Shown piece after piece: positions 44,621-53,420 of a DNA stretch of 64,000 nt. The notes under the pieces were generated by a model. It was not told the origin of the DNA. It was given only the letters and a program-made list of their open reading frames with translations, and did no database searches. Positions within the stretch are counted from its first letter, which is position 1. Each line of letters begins with the position of its first letter. A program made the translations under genes and the position numbers. The stretch comes from Saprospiraceae bacterium (lineage in GTDB: Bacteria; Bacteroidota; Bacteroidia; Chitinophagales; Saprospiraceae): NCBI GenBank assembly GCA_016709995.1, contig JADJLQ010000001.1:592001-656000 (forward strand). Direction: 5' to 3'.

Positions 44621-45694
44621 TCAGGGGTTGGTCTTCATACTTTGGTGCATTTGATTTTGGATCTCCTCCTGATCTATAATTCTACGCTCTAAGATTCTAA
44701 TGTAGGATTTGGCTTTTTTCTCATTAAATTGAGTATATGCATCCCTGGCAAGTTGAAGGGCTAGATTTAGCTGACCATTTACTTCAGCGGCTACAGCCAG
44801 ATTATAGGTAGCTTTTCCAGCCGAGGAGGACCTACCCTCTGCGATTTTTTCCCAAATAGTTTCTGCTTTAAGCCATTCACCTGCATCAGCATATCGTGCA
44901 GCCTGGGCAAATTTTTCTTTGTTATTATCCTTAACTGTTTTAAAATAACTTCTGGCCAAGGTAATCCATACAGGAGCAATCCTTTTTCCATATTTAGTGC
45001 CCATAGTAGCGGCCAGGTTGCGAATGATTTCGTAGGATTTTTGAAGATTAGAGATAGCCAGAGCTTGCGATGGAGCACCGGAGCTGCTTATTTCGATTTC
45101 GTCAGTATCCTTAAATTCATCAATGATCTGCCTATTTTTAGGATCATAAAATCTCCAGCCCAGGTTGATTTTACCTTTTCTTTTGCCTTCATATACTATT
45201 TTAGAAATCTCCTTGCCATCTTTGTCTTTTTCTTTAACTATACGGGAGGTGGTTGTCGATTGAATGTCCGAGTCAAACATTTCTATAGCTACTACAGCAT
45301 CACCATTGTATTTGGCGAGGATAGTCTCAATTTCGTACCAAGGAAGTGGAGGCATAAAGGATCTACCACCGCTGCTGCCTTCCAGTTCTATGCCTGATAG
45401 AGAGGTTTGAAATCTGGGCGTGTTAGCCAGAATATCCTTCAAACCGTTCATGGCCTTGGTTCTTCCCTCCTTATCCTGTTGATAATCTTCTCCTGTGAGC
45501 AAGCTTTCGATATTGCTGAGAAATCCATTGGAAGGCTTACTCCGATCTATCAGGACGATCTTTTGAATATGTTCAGGTATTATTAGTTGTGCGGGTTGTA
45601 GCACTTGTATCCTGGCTGCCGGTTTACACGAGGCCAGGATGGCTAATGAAATTAAAATCGAATAACCAGGATGAAGATTATTAAAGAAGTTCAT
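44621..45694 (-). CDS. DUF6340-type lipoprotein with TPR-like C-terminus
   Basis: A 357-residue protein with a good lipobox: SLAILASCKPAA, Cys at position 23. The N-terminal domain has PAQLIIPEHIQKIVLIDRSKPSN and then LPWYEIETILAKYNGDAVVAIEMFDSD, characteristic of the DUF6340 family found in Bacteroidota. Charged strand pairs follow (EKDKDGKEISKIVYEGKRKG). The C-terminal third is helical with TPR-like spacing (AARYADAGEWLKAETIWEKI, ATYNLAVAAEVNGQLNLALQLARDAY). The lipid anchor would place it in the periplasm or outer membrane. It is transcribed just before the TonB receptor and may be an accessory to it. Function unknown. Confidence 0.8.
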   Translation of the reverse strand: MNFFNNLHPGYSILISLAILASCKPAARIQVLQPAQLIIPEHIQKIVLIDRSKPSNGFLSNIESLLTGEDYQQDKEGRTKAMNGLKDILANTPRFQTSLSGIELEGSSGGRSFMPPLPWYEIETILAKYNGDAVVAIEMFDSDIQSTTTSRIVKEKDKDGKEISKIVYEGKRKGKINLGWRFYDPKNRQIIDEFKDTDEIEISSSGAPSQALAISNLQKSYEIIRNLAATMGTKYGKRIAPVWITLARSYFKTVKDNNKEKFAQAARYADAGEWLKAETIWEKIAEGRSSSAGKATYNLAVAAEVNGQLNLALQLARDAYTQFNEKKAKSYIRILERRIIDQEEIQNQMHQSMKTNP

Positions 45695-45747
45695 GACCTA
45701 AAAATTCTGACCACAATATAAGTCAGATTCTACATAAGAATGGCAAA

Positions 45748-47052
45748 TCAATGCAGAATAAGATGTAATATATACACAGCTGCACACCCAATGAAAAATC
45801 CTATCGCAGCTAACCAACTGATCTTTTTAAAATACCATATGAAGTCTATTTTCTCCATACCCATGGCAGCGACTCCGGCTGCCGAGCCAATAATAAGCAT
45901 GCTTCCACCTGTACCCGCAGCAAAAGCGATAAAATGCCACATTTTAGCATCCATAGGAAGATCATACATCCCAATAGTCGCTGCAACTAAAGGAACATTG
46001 TCAATTATCGCTGACATGACACCAATAGAAGTGGCGACGATATCTGGGCTAGGGAAGAAATGATCCATTTTAACAGCCATAGATTGCAAAATGCCAAGTG
46101 TATCCAGAGCGTCAATCGCCATCAGGATCCCTAGAAAAAACAAAATACTGGACAATTCGATTCTCGACAGAGCATGCTTGACAGAATATTGATGTCGTCT
46201 ATCTTCAGTAAAATCTTCCTCAGGATGTATGTATTCTGAGATCAACCAAACAATGGCCAGGCCAAGCATCATGCCCATCCATGGTGGCAGATGAGTAATA
46301 GTCTTGAAAATGGGTACAAAAATCAACGCACCAATACCTGCCATGAGCATGGTTTTACTACTGAGAAGTTTTTCTCTTCGTTTGGCCTTTTCACTCGCAT
46401 CATGAAAGCTGGTGATCTCACCTTGAAAAACAGGTAAAAAGCTTGCAATCAGCAAGGGTATGGCTAGACAGATAAGAGAAGGTATGGCGAGATTTTCCAT
46501 GAGAAAATAAGTACTTACTTTCCCAGCTATCCAAAGCATCGTCGTCGTGACATCCCCAATTGGCGTCCATGCACCACCGGCGTTGGCGGCAATAACGACA
46601 AAAGAGACATACCACATTCGCTCCTCCCTTGAGTGTATCAATTTTCGGAGCAGGGAAATAAAAACAATCGTCGTGGTCAGATTGTCTAACACAGAAGACA
46701 TAAAAAATGCCAACCAGGCTATAATCCATAAAAGTCTGATCTTATTATGGGTATGAATCCGATTAGTGATGACTGAAAATCCTTTATGCAGGTCCACTAA
46801 TTCTACAATGGTCATGGCACCGATAAGAAAGATTAAGATCTCAGCTATTTTTCCTAAATGATGGAGTACCAGTTCGTTAATCTCATGTGGCCCCCCTGCT
46901 ATTTCTGGAAGTAAGGGCTTTCCAACGGCGATTAAAGTCCAGCAAAACATTCCCATCAACAGAGATGGAATCGTTTTATCCATACGCAAAGGATGTTCGA
47001 AGACTATCATGATATAGCCGATTACGAAGCATGCAATAATGACAGAAACCAT
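45748..47052 (-). CDS. nhaD: NhaD-type Na+/H+ antiporter (copy 1)
   Basis: A 434-residue inner-membrane protein with about twelve hydrophobic segments. NhaD/ion-transporter-superfamily features are ILIFLIGAMTIVELVDLHKGF, AFFMSSVLDNLTTTIVFISLL, AANAGGAWTPIGDVTTTMLWIAGK (the conserved TPIGD half-loop), GVMSAIIDNVPLVAATIGMYDLP and AGTGGSMLIIGSAAGVAAMG. The charged residues needed for ion exchange are intact. It exchanges Na+ or Li+ for protons in salt or pH stress. Copy 2 follows upstream (47188-48495) with the same length and near-identical core; they differ mainly in the N-terminal loop and the C-terminal helix. The gap between them is 135 bases. Confidence 0.92.
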   Translation of the reverse strand: MVSVIIACFVIGYIMIVFEHPLRMDKTIPSLLMGMFCWTLIAVGKPLLPEIAGGPHEINELVLHHLGKIAEILIFLIGAMTIVELVDLHKGFSVITNRIHTHNKIRLLWIIAWLAFFMSSVLDNLTTTIVFISLLRKLIHSREERMWYVSFVVIAANAGGAWTPIGDVTTTMLWIAGKVSTYFLMENLAIPSLICLAIPLLIASFLPVFQGEITSFHDASEKAKRREKLLSSKTMLMAGIGALIFVPIFKTITHLPPWMGMMLGLAIVWLISEYIHPEEDFTEDRRHQYSVKHALSRIELSSILFFLGILMAIDALDTLGILQSMAVKMDHFFPSPDIVATSIGVMSAIIDNVPLVAATIGMYDLPMDAKMWHFIAFAAGTGGSMLIIGSAAGVAAMGMEKIDFIWYFKKISWLAAIGFFIGCAAVYILHLILH

Positions 47053-47187
47053 AATAACTTTACAAGCAATGAACCTACAAACTAAATGCGAATATTAAGT
47101 AGAACTCTCAAAGTATTTTTAAAAAATTTATTTATAGGGTCAAAACCAGCTTGGGTTTCCTTTACAAACCTCAAAATTTGCGTGGCG

Positions 47188-48495
47188 TCAAGGAAAAATC
47201 AACATGATAAAATACATAATGAGCGCACCCCCGAAATACCCAATGGCCGCAAGCCAGCTTATCTTTTTAAAATACCAGATAAAATCGATTTTTTCCATGC
47301 CCATCGCTGCCACTCCAGCGGCCGAACCGATGATCAGCATGCTACCCCCCGTGCCGGCAGAATAAGCAATAAGATGCCACATTTTTGCATCCATAGGTAA
47401 GTCATACATGCCAATGGTGGCAGCCACTAATGGCACGTTGTCTATGATTGCCGACAGGATGCCTATTATAGAAGCAACAATATCCTGGCTGGGCAACAAC
47501 TGATCCATTTTAACGGCCAGATTTTTTAAATAACCCAAAGAGTCCAGTGCGTCTATCGCCATCAGTATGCCAAGGAAAAAAAGTATACTTGACAACTCGA
47601 TTCTGGATAATGCATGCTTGACAGAGTAATGATGCCTACGATCTTCAGCAAAATCCTCCTCAGGATGAATGTATTCAGAAACCAACCAGACAATGGAGAG
47701 GCCTATCATCATTCCCATCCAAGGAGGCAGGTGGGTCATAGTTTTAAATATTGGTACGAATACCAATGCACTGATTCCAAAGATGAGCATTGTCTTGCTG
47801 CTGAGTAATTTCTCTTTGCTTTTCTCTTTGGCAGTTGCGTCATGGAAGCTGGCTATCTCCCCTTGAAAGGCAGGCAAAAAACTGGATACAACTAAAGGTA
47901 TAAGCAAACAAAATATCGATGGAATCGCTAAATGATCAATCAAACTCAGCGTGCTTACTTTTCCAGCAATCCAGAGCATGGTCGTCGTCACATCGCCAAT
48001 AGGCGTCCAGGCTCCTCCAGCATTGGCGGCTATGACTACAAAGGATATATACCATAATCTTTCATCACGTTTGTGAATAAGCTTACGCAGTAAGGACACA
48101 AATACGATGGTAGTAGTCAAATTGTCCAGAATGGCCGACATGAAAAAAGCCAACCAGCTGACAATCCACAACAACTTTCTTTTATCACGAGTATGAATCC
48201 GGTTGGTAATGACTGAAAATCCTTTGTGGAGATCCACCAGCTCGACAATAGTCATAGCACCTATCAGAAATATAAGTATTTCCGCGATCTTGCCAAGATG
48301 ATGCAGGATGACATCATTGACACCGTGTTCGCCTACCTCGGCTTCGCCTGCCAAATGCAATTGTCCAATAGCTATTATGGCCCAGCACAACATACCCATC
48401 AAAAGAGCAGGAATGGTTTTGTCCATTCGAAGAGGGTGCTCGAATACAATCAATAAATAGCCGACTATAAAACAAATGATTACTAATGGAGCCAT
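47188..48495 (-). CDS. nhaD: NhaD-type Na+/H+ antiporter (copy 2)
   Basis: A 435-residue paralogue of the neighbouring antiporter. I start it at ATG 48495 (MAPLVIICFIVGYLLIVFEH), which aligns with copy 1; the frame upstream to a TTG at 48528 is not shared. The transport core is the same (AFFMSAILDNLTTTIVFVSLL, TPIGDVTTTMLWIAGK, SAIIDNVPLVAATIGMYDLP). Differences cluster in the loop after the second helix (LHLAGEAEVGEHGVNDV in place of PLLPEIAGGPHEINEL) and in the last helix (YFGGALIMYFIMLIFP). It is transcribed first, so both may share the promoter in the divergent gap with dusB. Two copies may give different ion or pH ranges. Confidence 0.92.
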   Translation of the reverse strand: MAPLVIICFIVGYLLIVFEHPLRMDKTIPALLMGMLCWAIIAIGQLHLAGEAEVGEHGVNDVILHHLGKIAEILIFLIGAMTIVELVDLHKGFSVITNRIHTRDKRKLLWIVSWLAFFMSAILDNLTTTIVFVSLLRKLIHKRDERLWYISFVVIAANAGGAWTPIGDVTTTMLWIAGKVSTLSLIDHLAIPSIFCLLIPLVVSSFLPAFQGEIASFHDATAKEKSKEKLLSSKTMLIFGISALVFVPIFKTMTHLPPWMGMMIGLSIVWLVSEYIHPEEDFAEDRRHHYSVKHALSRIELSSILFFLGILMAIDALDSLGYLKNLAVKMDQLLPSQDIVASIIGILSAIIDNVPLVAATIGMYDLPMDAKMWHLIAYSAGTGGSMLIIGSAAGVAAMGMEKIDFIWYFKKISWLAAIGYFGGALIMYFIMLIFP

Positions 48496-48573
48496 ATCTT
48501 CATTTTCAATTGATAAAAATTCCACCAATATAAATTGAAAAATTTGAATTCTATAATAAGCCGTTGATGGATG

Positions 48574-48581
48574 TATCTTTG
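48574..48581 (+). promoter_or_regulatory. Candidate -7 promoter element of dusB (TATCTTTG)
   Basis: TATCTTTG fits TAnnTTTG and ends only 10 bases before the dusB ATG, implying a very short 5' leader. No -33 TTTG at standard spacing; a TTG lies about 27 bases upstream. Confidence 0.5.
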
Positions 48582-48591
48582 CATCAGGCTT

Positions 48592-49593
48592 ATGATCAAA
48601 ATAGCAGACATAGAATTAGGAGATTTCCCCATTTTATTAGCCCCGATGGAGGATGTGAGTGATCCACCCTTCAGGGCTTTGTGTAAAGTGCAGGGGTGTG
48701 ATTTGTTGTATACTGAATTTATTTCAGTAGAAGGATTGATCAGGGATGCAACCAAGAGTATTCAAAAATTAGATATTTATCCTGAAGAACGACCGATCGG
48801 CATCCAAATATTTGGCGGAGAGATCGATTCCATGATGAAGGCTCTACCTTATGTGGAAGAGGCTCAACCGGAGATATTGGATATCAATTATGGTTGTCCA
48901 GTGCATAATGTAGTATGCAAAGATGCCGGAGCAGGTATACTAAAAGATATACCCAAAATGATTGCCCTGACCAAAGCAATCGTAGATAACACCCATCTTC
49001 CGGTGACTGTCAAAACCAGGCTGGGGTGGGATCATCAAAGCATTAAAATTCATGAGGTAGTACAAAGGCTGCAGGATGTCGGCATCAAAGCTATCAGTAT
49101 TCATGCTCGTACACGTGCTCAAATGTACAAAGGAGAGGCAGATTGGTCTTATATAGCAAAAATCAAAAATGATCCGGGTATTCATATTCCGGTGTTTGGC
49201 AATGGTGACATAGATTCTCCCCAAAAAGCTAAAGAGTATAAAGAAAGGTATGGGCCGGACGGTATCATGATTGGTAGAGCCAGCATAGGTAATCCCTGGG
49301 TTTTTAGAGAAATCAAACACTTTCTGGCGACTGGAGAGTTATTGCCTCCGCCTGATTTGGCGGAGAGAATAAGAGTTGTGAAAGCCCATCTCGATTTTTC
49401 AGTTCGATGGAAAGGCCCCAAATTGGGTGTATTGGAGATGAGGAGGCACTATAAAAACTATTTTAGGGGCATAGAAGATATCAGACCTGTTAGAGAAAGG
49501 CTCGTCCTGGAGCCTGAAGCAAGTGGAATTCTTGCTATTCTTCAGGAATTGGCAGAAACTAAATATTTTCAACCTGACCTAGCATTGGCATAG
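48592..49593 (+). CDS. dusB: tRNA-dihydrouridine synthase DusB
   Basis: A 333-residue FMN enzyme that reduces uridine to dihydrouridine in tRNA with NADPH. ATG 48592 (MIKIADIELGDFPI) is preferred to the frame from 48571, whose extra residues overlap the promoter. Motifs run in order: LLAPMEDVSDPPFRALCK (FMN), DINYGCPVHNVVCKDAGAG with the catalytic Cys, VTVKTRLGWDH, SIHARTRAQMYKGEADWSYI, VFGNGDI and GIMIGRASIGNPWVFREI. A C-terminal helical tRNA-binding domain follows. The cca gene starts 15 bases after its stop, so two tRNA-maturation enzymes share a transcript. Confidence 0.95.
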   Translation: MIKIADIELGDFPILLAPMEDVSDPPFRALCKVQGCDLLYTEFISVEGLIRDATKSIQKLDIYPEERPIGIQIFGGEIDSMMKALPYVEEAQPEILDINYGCPVHNVVCKDAGAGILKDIPKMIALTKAIVDNTHLPVTVKTRLGWDHQSIKIHEVVQRLQDVGIKAISIHARTRAQMYKGEADWSYIAKIKNDPGIHIPVFGNGDIDSPQKAKEYKERYGPDGIMIGRASIGNPWVFREIKHFLATGELLPPPDLAERIRVVKAHLDFSVRWKGPKLGVLEMRRHYKNYFRGIEDIRPVRERLVLEPEASGILAILQELAETKYFQPDLALA

Positions 49594-49608
49594 AACTGAA
49601 ATACTGAA

Positions 49609-51033
49609 GTGATATTTAAGCTGACTACATATGAGAAAAAGATATTTGAAGTTATCAAACAAGCCGCTGAAGGGCTTGGGGTCAAATCCTATGTAGTCGG
49701 TGGATTTGTACGGGATAAACTATTAGGCAGATCTTCGCCGGATATAGATATTGTAGTGGTTGGTGATGGGATCAAACTCGCTCAGGAGGTAGCTGGCAAG
49801 CTATATCCTATACCACGCATTAGTGTATTCCAACGTTTTGGTACTGCGCAGATTATCTATGGCGATCTCAATCTGGAGTTTGTAGGTGCAAGAAAAGAAT
49901 CCTATCGTGAAGATTCCCGAAAACCGATGATAGAAGATGGCAGTCTTGAAGATGATCTTCGTCGCAGAGATTTTACTATTAACGCCATGGCTGTGAGTTT
50001 GCACGACGAGGACTTTGGACAGTTGATAGATCTTTTTGATGGCATGAAACACCTGGAGCATAAGTGCATAAAGACACCTCTCGAGCCAGAAAGAACCTTC
50101 TCTGATGATCCACTCCGTATGCTCAGGGCTATCCGGTTTGCGAACCAACTTGAATATACCATTGAAGAACGTACTTTTGAAGGCATTAGACAAAGCGCCA
50201 ACAGGATATCCATCATTTCAATGGAAAGGATCTCTGGTGAATTGGAGAAGATTATGTTATGTGATCAGCCTTCAATAGGATTCAAACTCCTTCATAAAGC
50301 CACTTTACTTAAATATATCCTGCCGGAATTGACCGCTTTGGAAGGGGTGGAATTTATCGATGGTAAAGGGCACAAAGACAATTTTTTCCATACCCTGATG
50401 GTGGTGGACAATGTCTGCGAAACATCCAAAAATATTTGGCTTCGATGGGCTGCGTTATTTCATGATATTGGCAAGCCTGCTACCAAAAGATTTAATGGCA
50501 AACAAGGTTGGACATTTCACGGTCATGATTTACTTGGGGCCAGTATGCTGCCCCGGATATTCAAGCGACTCCGACTTCCTACAGACCATCGGATGAAATA
50601 TGTCCAGAATCTGGTCCGTCTGCATCTAAGACCAATCAGCCTGACCAAAGAGGAAATCACGGATAGCGCCATTAGAAGAGTACTATTTGAAGCAGGTGAG
50701 GATATAGATGATCTGATGATCTTATGTGAAGCTGACATCACCAGCAAAAGGGCAGATAAAGTAAAAAACATACTGGAAAATTATCAACTGGTCAGATCTA
50801 AAATGGTGGAGATCGAAGAGAAGGACAGGCTCCGCAACTGGCAACCTCCCATAGGGGGCGAGGAGATCATGGCAACGTTTGGATTGAAACCATCGTTTCA
50901 GGTAGGCGTCATTAAAACTGCCATCCGTGAAGCGATTTTAGATGGCAAGATCGAAAATGAATATGAGCAGGCTAAACAGTTCATGATTGCAGAAGCGGAA
51001 AAAATGGGAATCTTTCCAATTAATACAAATTGA
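49609..51033 (+). CDS. cca: CCA tRNA nucleotidyltransferase / poly(A) polymerase family, with HD domain
   Basis: A 474-residue protein that adds or repairs the 3' CCA of tRNA. The start is GTG 49609; an in-frame stop sits 12 bases upstream and no ATG is nearby. The class II nucleotidyltransferase head has YVVGGFVRDKLLGRSSPDIDIVV (DxD metal site, residues 28-50) and RRRDFTINAMAVSL; the base-recognition region has DDPLRMLRAIRFANQL. An HD phosphohydrolase domain follows (AALFHDIGKPATKRF, then HGHDLLGA), which in some Cca proteins has 2',3'-cyclic phosphatase activity. Separate CC- and A-adding enzymes look similar; only a genome-wide search would exclude a split system. It lies between dusB and an FKBP lipoprotein gene on the same strand. 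Confidence 0.92.
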   Translation: MIFKLTTYEKKIFEVIKQAAEGLGVKSYVVGGFVRDKLLGRSSPDIDIVVVGDGIKLAQEVAGKLYPIPRISVFQRFGTAQIIYGDLNLEFVGARKESYREDSRKPMIEDGSLEDDLRRRDFTINAMAVSLHDEDFGQLIDLFDGMKHLEHKCIKTPLEPERTFSDDPLRMLRAIRFANQLEYTIEERTFEGIRQSANRISIISMERISGELEKIMLCDQPSIGFKLLHKATLLKYILPELTALEGVEFIDGKGHKDNFFHTLMVVDNVCETSKNIWLRWAALFHDIGKPATKRFNGKQGWTFHGHDLLGASMLPRIFKRLRLPTDHRMKYVQNLVRLHLRPISLTKEEITDSAIRRVLFEAGEDIDDLMILCEADITSKRADKVKNILENYQLVRSKMVEIEEKDRLRNWQPPIGGEEIMATFGLKPSFQVGVIKTAIREAILDGKIENEYEQAKQFMIAEAEKMGIFPINTN

Positions 51034-51047
51034 TAAAATAAAAAAAA

Positions 51048-51491
51048 ATGAAAAAATTAATCTACATCACTGCCTTGATACTGGCGATTGCCTTTTTTAG
51101 TTGTTCAAAGGATAAACAGACTGATGAAGAAAAAATCCAGGAGTATTTGACTCAAAACAATATTACTGCGGTCAGACATGAGTCAGGATTGTACTATGTG
51201 ATCAAGACTGAAGGGACAGGTGCAAACCCTAATGCCAACAATACAGTAACCGTTCACTATAAAGGATTCCTAACCAATGGACAGCAATTTGATGGTACTA
51301 CGACGAGCCCGGCAACTTTTAAACTTTCTGGCCTTATCCCTGGCTGGCAGATAGGCATTCCTTTGATCAAAAAAGGCGGAGATATCACCTTGATCCTTCC
51401 CAGTGTATTGGGGTATGGCACTCAGGGAGTTGGAAGCATTCCACCCAATAGTGTTTTGGTCTTTGATATTCAGTTATTAGATGTCAAATAA
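51048..51491 (+). CDS. FKBP-type peptidyl-prolyl isomerase lipoprotein
   Basis: A 147-residue protein. Lipobox AIAFFSC at the end of a hydrophobic leader puts Cys near position 19, so it should be lipid-anchored. The single FKBP domain (residues 50-146) has TVTVHYKGFLTNGQQFDGT, IPGWQIGIPLIKKGGDITLI and SVLGYGTQGVGSIPPNSVLVF, with the binding-pocket aromatics present. It catalyses prolyl isomerisation, probably helping envelope proteins fold. It begins 14 bases after cca. The stop is only 5 bases from the convergent stop of the phosphatase gene, leaving almost no room for a terminator. Confidence 0.92.
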   Translation: MKKLIYITALILAIAFFSCSKDKQTDEEKIQEYLTQNNITAVRHESGLYYVIKTEGTGANPNANNTVTVHYKGFLTNGQQFDGTTTSPATFKLSGLIPGWQIGIPLIKKGGDITLILPSVLGYGTQGVGSIPPNSVLVFDIQLLDVK

Positions 51492-51496
51492 TCAAA

Positions 51497-51976
51497 TCAG
51501 AACTTCAGTTCTTCGAGTCTCTTTTTCTTTCCTTTCTTCGAAATCGTCACTTTAAATAAATTGGAATAATCATCATCGGAGATGACCTTCATTCTATGTT
51601 GGATACCCATGGCATCCAGCAGACTCAAAGTCGAATTACTATGACCGACCACCAGAATAGGTTTCATCTTGGATATAAGCTTGGCTGCCAAATAATTAAG
51701 CGAGTCAGGAGTATATATAATTGGAGCTCCACCGATAAGATCACAGATGGGCTGCGCAGTCTGGAGCGTCCTTTTATAATTAGTACTGTATACCTCCGTT
51801 ATATGCTCTTTTTTTAATATAATAGCCAAGTTTGCAGAGCGCATTTTACCTGACTCACTCAACTCAGGGTCTCTGCTATTGTCTATTTTTTCAGCATGTC
51901 TTACAATAAAAATATGGGTCTTTGGTTGGCATGAACATATGCCGATTAATAATAAAAAAATGGATATATATTTCAT
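51497..51976 (-). CDS. Histidine-phosphatase (phosphoglycerate-mutase-like) lipoprotein
   Basis: A 159-residue protein. Lipobox LLIGICSC places the anchoring Cys near position 16. The phosphatase core has the phospho-acceptor motif FIVRHAEKID (RHG variant with Ala), an Arg in STNYKRTLQTAQPI and the second His in LVVGHSNSTLSLL. It is about half the size of classical acid phosphatases, matching the SixA/short-branch type. It would act on a phospho-ester in the periplasm; the substrate is unknown. The start is 2 bases after the lpxB stop, so it is the last gene of the surE-lpxB unit. Confidence 0.88.
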   Translation of the reverse strand: MKYISIFLLLIGICSCQPKTHIFIVRHAEKIDNSRDPELSESGKMRSANLAIILKKEHITEVYSTNYKRTLQTAQPICDLIGGAPIIYTPDSLNYLAAKLISKMKPILVVGHSNSTLSLLDAMGIQHRMKVISDDDYSNLFKVTISKKGKKKRLEELKF

Positions 51977-51978
51977 AT

Positions 51979-53073
51979 TTAATTTGAAATTGAAGAAATA
52001 ATGGAGCTAGCTACCCGTTGAGAGGCATTCAATGGTTGCAATAATTGATTGAGGCGGGAATAATGTGATTTAATCTGGCTGATATTTAAATTTTGTGTGG
52101 TCTGAACTAGACGAGTAATATTAAATTCATCCTGAATCAGCTCTGGAATGACTGCCTGGTCAAGGATCAGATTCACCAGGGATATATATTTGACTTTGAC
52201 TAGCCTTTTCGCGATTTGATAGGAAATCCAGTTGCCAGTGTAGCACACTACCTGTGGTACCCCAAATAGGGCTGTTTCAAGGGTGGCGGTCCCTGAGCTC
52301 ACCCAGGCCAGGGATGCGAGCGATAAGACATCATAGGTTTGATTTTTAATGATCTCTGCACTGACTCCAACATCAGACATTATCTGTTCGTACAATTCAA
52401 TTGGTTGAGATGGGGCAGCTGCTATAACTGCTTTGTATTCTGGAAATGAAGCTGTTGCCCGTAGATACAATGGCAACATTTTAGAAATCTCTTGTTTTCT
52501 ACTGCCTGGAAGTAAGGCCAGGATCTTGCTACCGGCCAATTTTTTTACAATTTCGGGATCGGTTTTGTATTCTGCTACTGCCTCCAGTAGCGGGTGACCT
52601 ACATACTCCGGGATGATGCCATAAGGTTGATAAAACGCATTTTCAAAAGGGAGAATCGTATACAATTTATCTACAGAGGATTTGATGATTTTGGCCCGAT
52701 CTGCTTTCCACGCCCAAAGTTGAGGGGATATATAATAGAATACCTTGTATCCCTGCGCTTTAGCCCATTGGGCAATGCGGAGATTAAAACCCGGGTAATC
52801 GATCAATATCAGGGCATCAGGTTTAAATGACTGTATATCTTTTTTGCAGAATTCGATGTTTTTAAATATAGTGCGTAGATTTTGAATCACCTCGACAAAT
52901 CCCATGAAAGCCAGTTCGCGATAATGTTTTTTAATAGTCGCGCCAGCCTGGGCCATGAGGTCACCGCCCCAGGCTTGCACCTCTGCGTCCTGGTCACGCA
53001 AATGGAGCTGCCTTATCAATCGGGCTCCATGCAGATCTCCTGATGCTTCACCGGCTATGAGGTAATATTTCAT
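51979..53073 (-). CDS. lpxB: Lipid-A-disaccharide synthase LpxB
   Basis: A 364-residue GT19 enzyme that joins UDP-2,3-diacylglucosamine and 2,3-diacylglucosamine-1-phosphate into lipid A disaccharide at the inner membrane. Signature stretches: YLIAGEASGDLHGARLI at the N-terminus, LILIDYPGFNLRIA, YISPQLWAWKADRA, YVGHPLLEAV, LALLPGSRKQEISKM and SSGTATLETALFGVPQVVCY. It confirms an outer membrane with lipid A. Its start is 26 bases after the small membrane protein gene; the order surE, membrane protein, lpxB on one strand suggests one transcript. Confidence 0.95.
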   Translation of the reverse strand: MKYYLIAGEASGDLHGARLIRQLHLRDQDAEVQAWGGDLMAQAGATIKKHYRELAFMGFVEVIQNLRTIFKNIEFCKKDIQSFKPDALILIDYPGFNLRIAQWAKAQGYKVFYYISPQLWAWKADRAKIIKSSVDKLYTILPFENAFYQPYGIIPEYVGHPLLEAVAEYKTDPEIVKKLAGSKILALLPGSRKQEISKMLPLYLRATASFPEYKAVIAAAPSQPIELYEQIMSDVGVSAEIIKNQTYDVLSLASLAWVSSGTATLETALFGVPQVVCYTGNWISYQIAKRLVKVKYISLVNLILDQAVIPELIQDEFNITRLVQTTQNLNISQIKSHYSRLNQLLQPLNASQRVASSIISSISN

Positions 53074-53099
53074 CCAGGCTTTTTTGCTAAGATTAATGA

Positions 53100-53420
53100 T
53101 CAGAACAGATCACGACCATATTTGAAAACCCAGAGACCAATACAAATAAAGGTAGAGACCGCAAGGCCTCGCATGCTCTGATTCCAACGCATTTTTTTAA
53201 AAACATTCATCAATATGATATTAGCGAATAGTACGATCAGAGCAATAGTCCTTGGTCGGAGGATATGCACGGTTTGTCCGGATTCGATCGTGGTGAGGAT
53301 ACCCAGGCTCTCCAATAATTGTAGCAAGGCGGCAAAGATCACAACGGGAACAAACAGACCACTGATAAAGCCATTCAACCATTTATCATGTTGAAATATT
53401 TTTAAAAGCAGATTATTCAT
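53100..53420 (-). CDS. Small membrane protein between surE and lpxB
   Basis: A 106-residue protein starting at ATG 53420, inside the last codons of surE (8-base overlap), so translation is probably coupled. Three hydrophobic segments are visible: FISGLFVPVVIFAALLQLLESLG, TIALIVLFANIILMNVF and GLAVSTFICIGLWVF, with basic loops (KKMRWNQSMR) and a charged end. It is placed between surE and lpxB. The location suggests a role linked to envelope synthesis, but nothing in the sequence says which. No family recognised. Confidence 0.75.
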   Translation of the reverse strand: MNNLLLKIFQHDKWLNGFISGLFVPVVIFAALLQLLESLGILTTIESGQTVHILRPRTIALIVLFANIILMNVFKKMRWNQSMRGLAVSTFICIGLWVFKYGRDLF

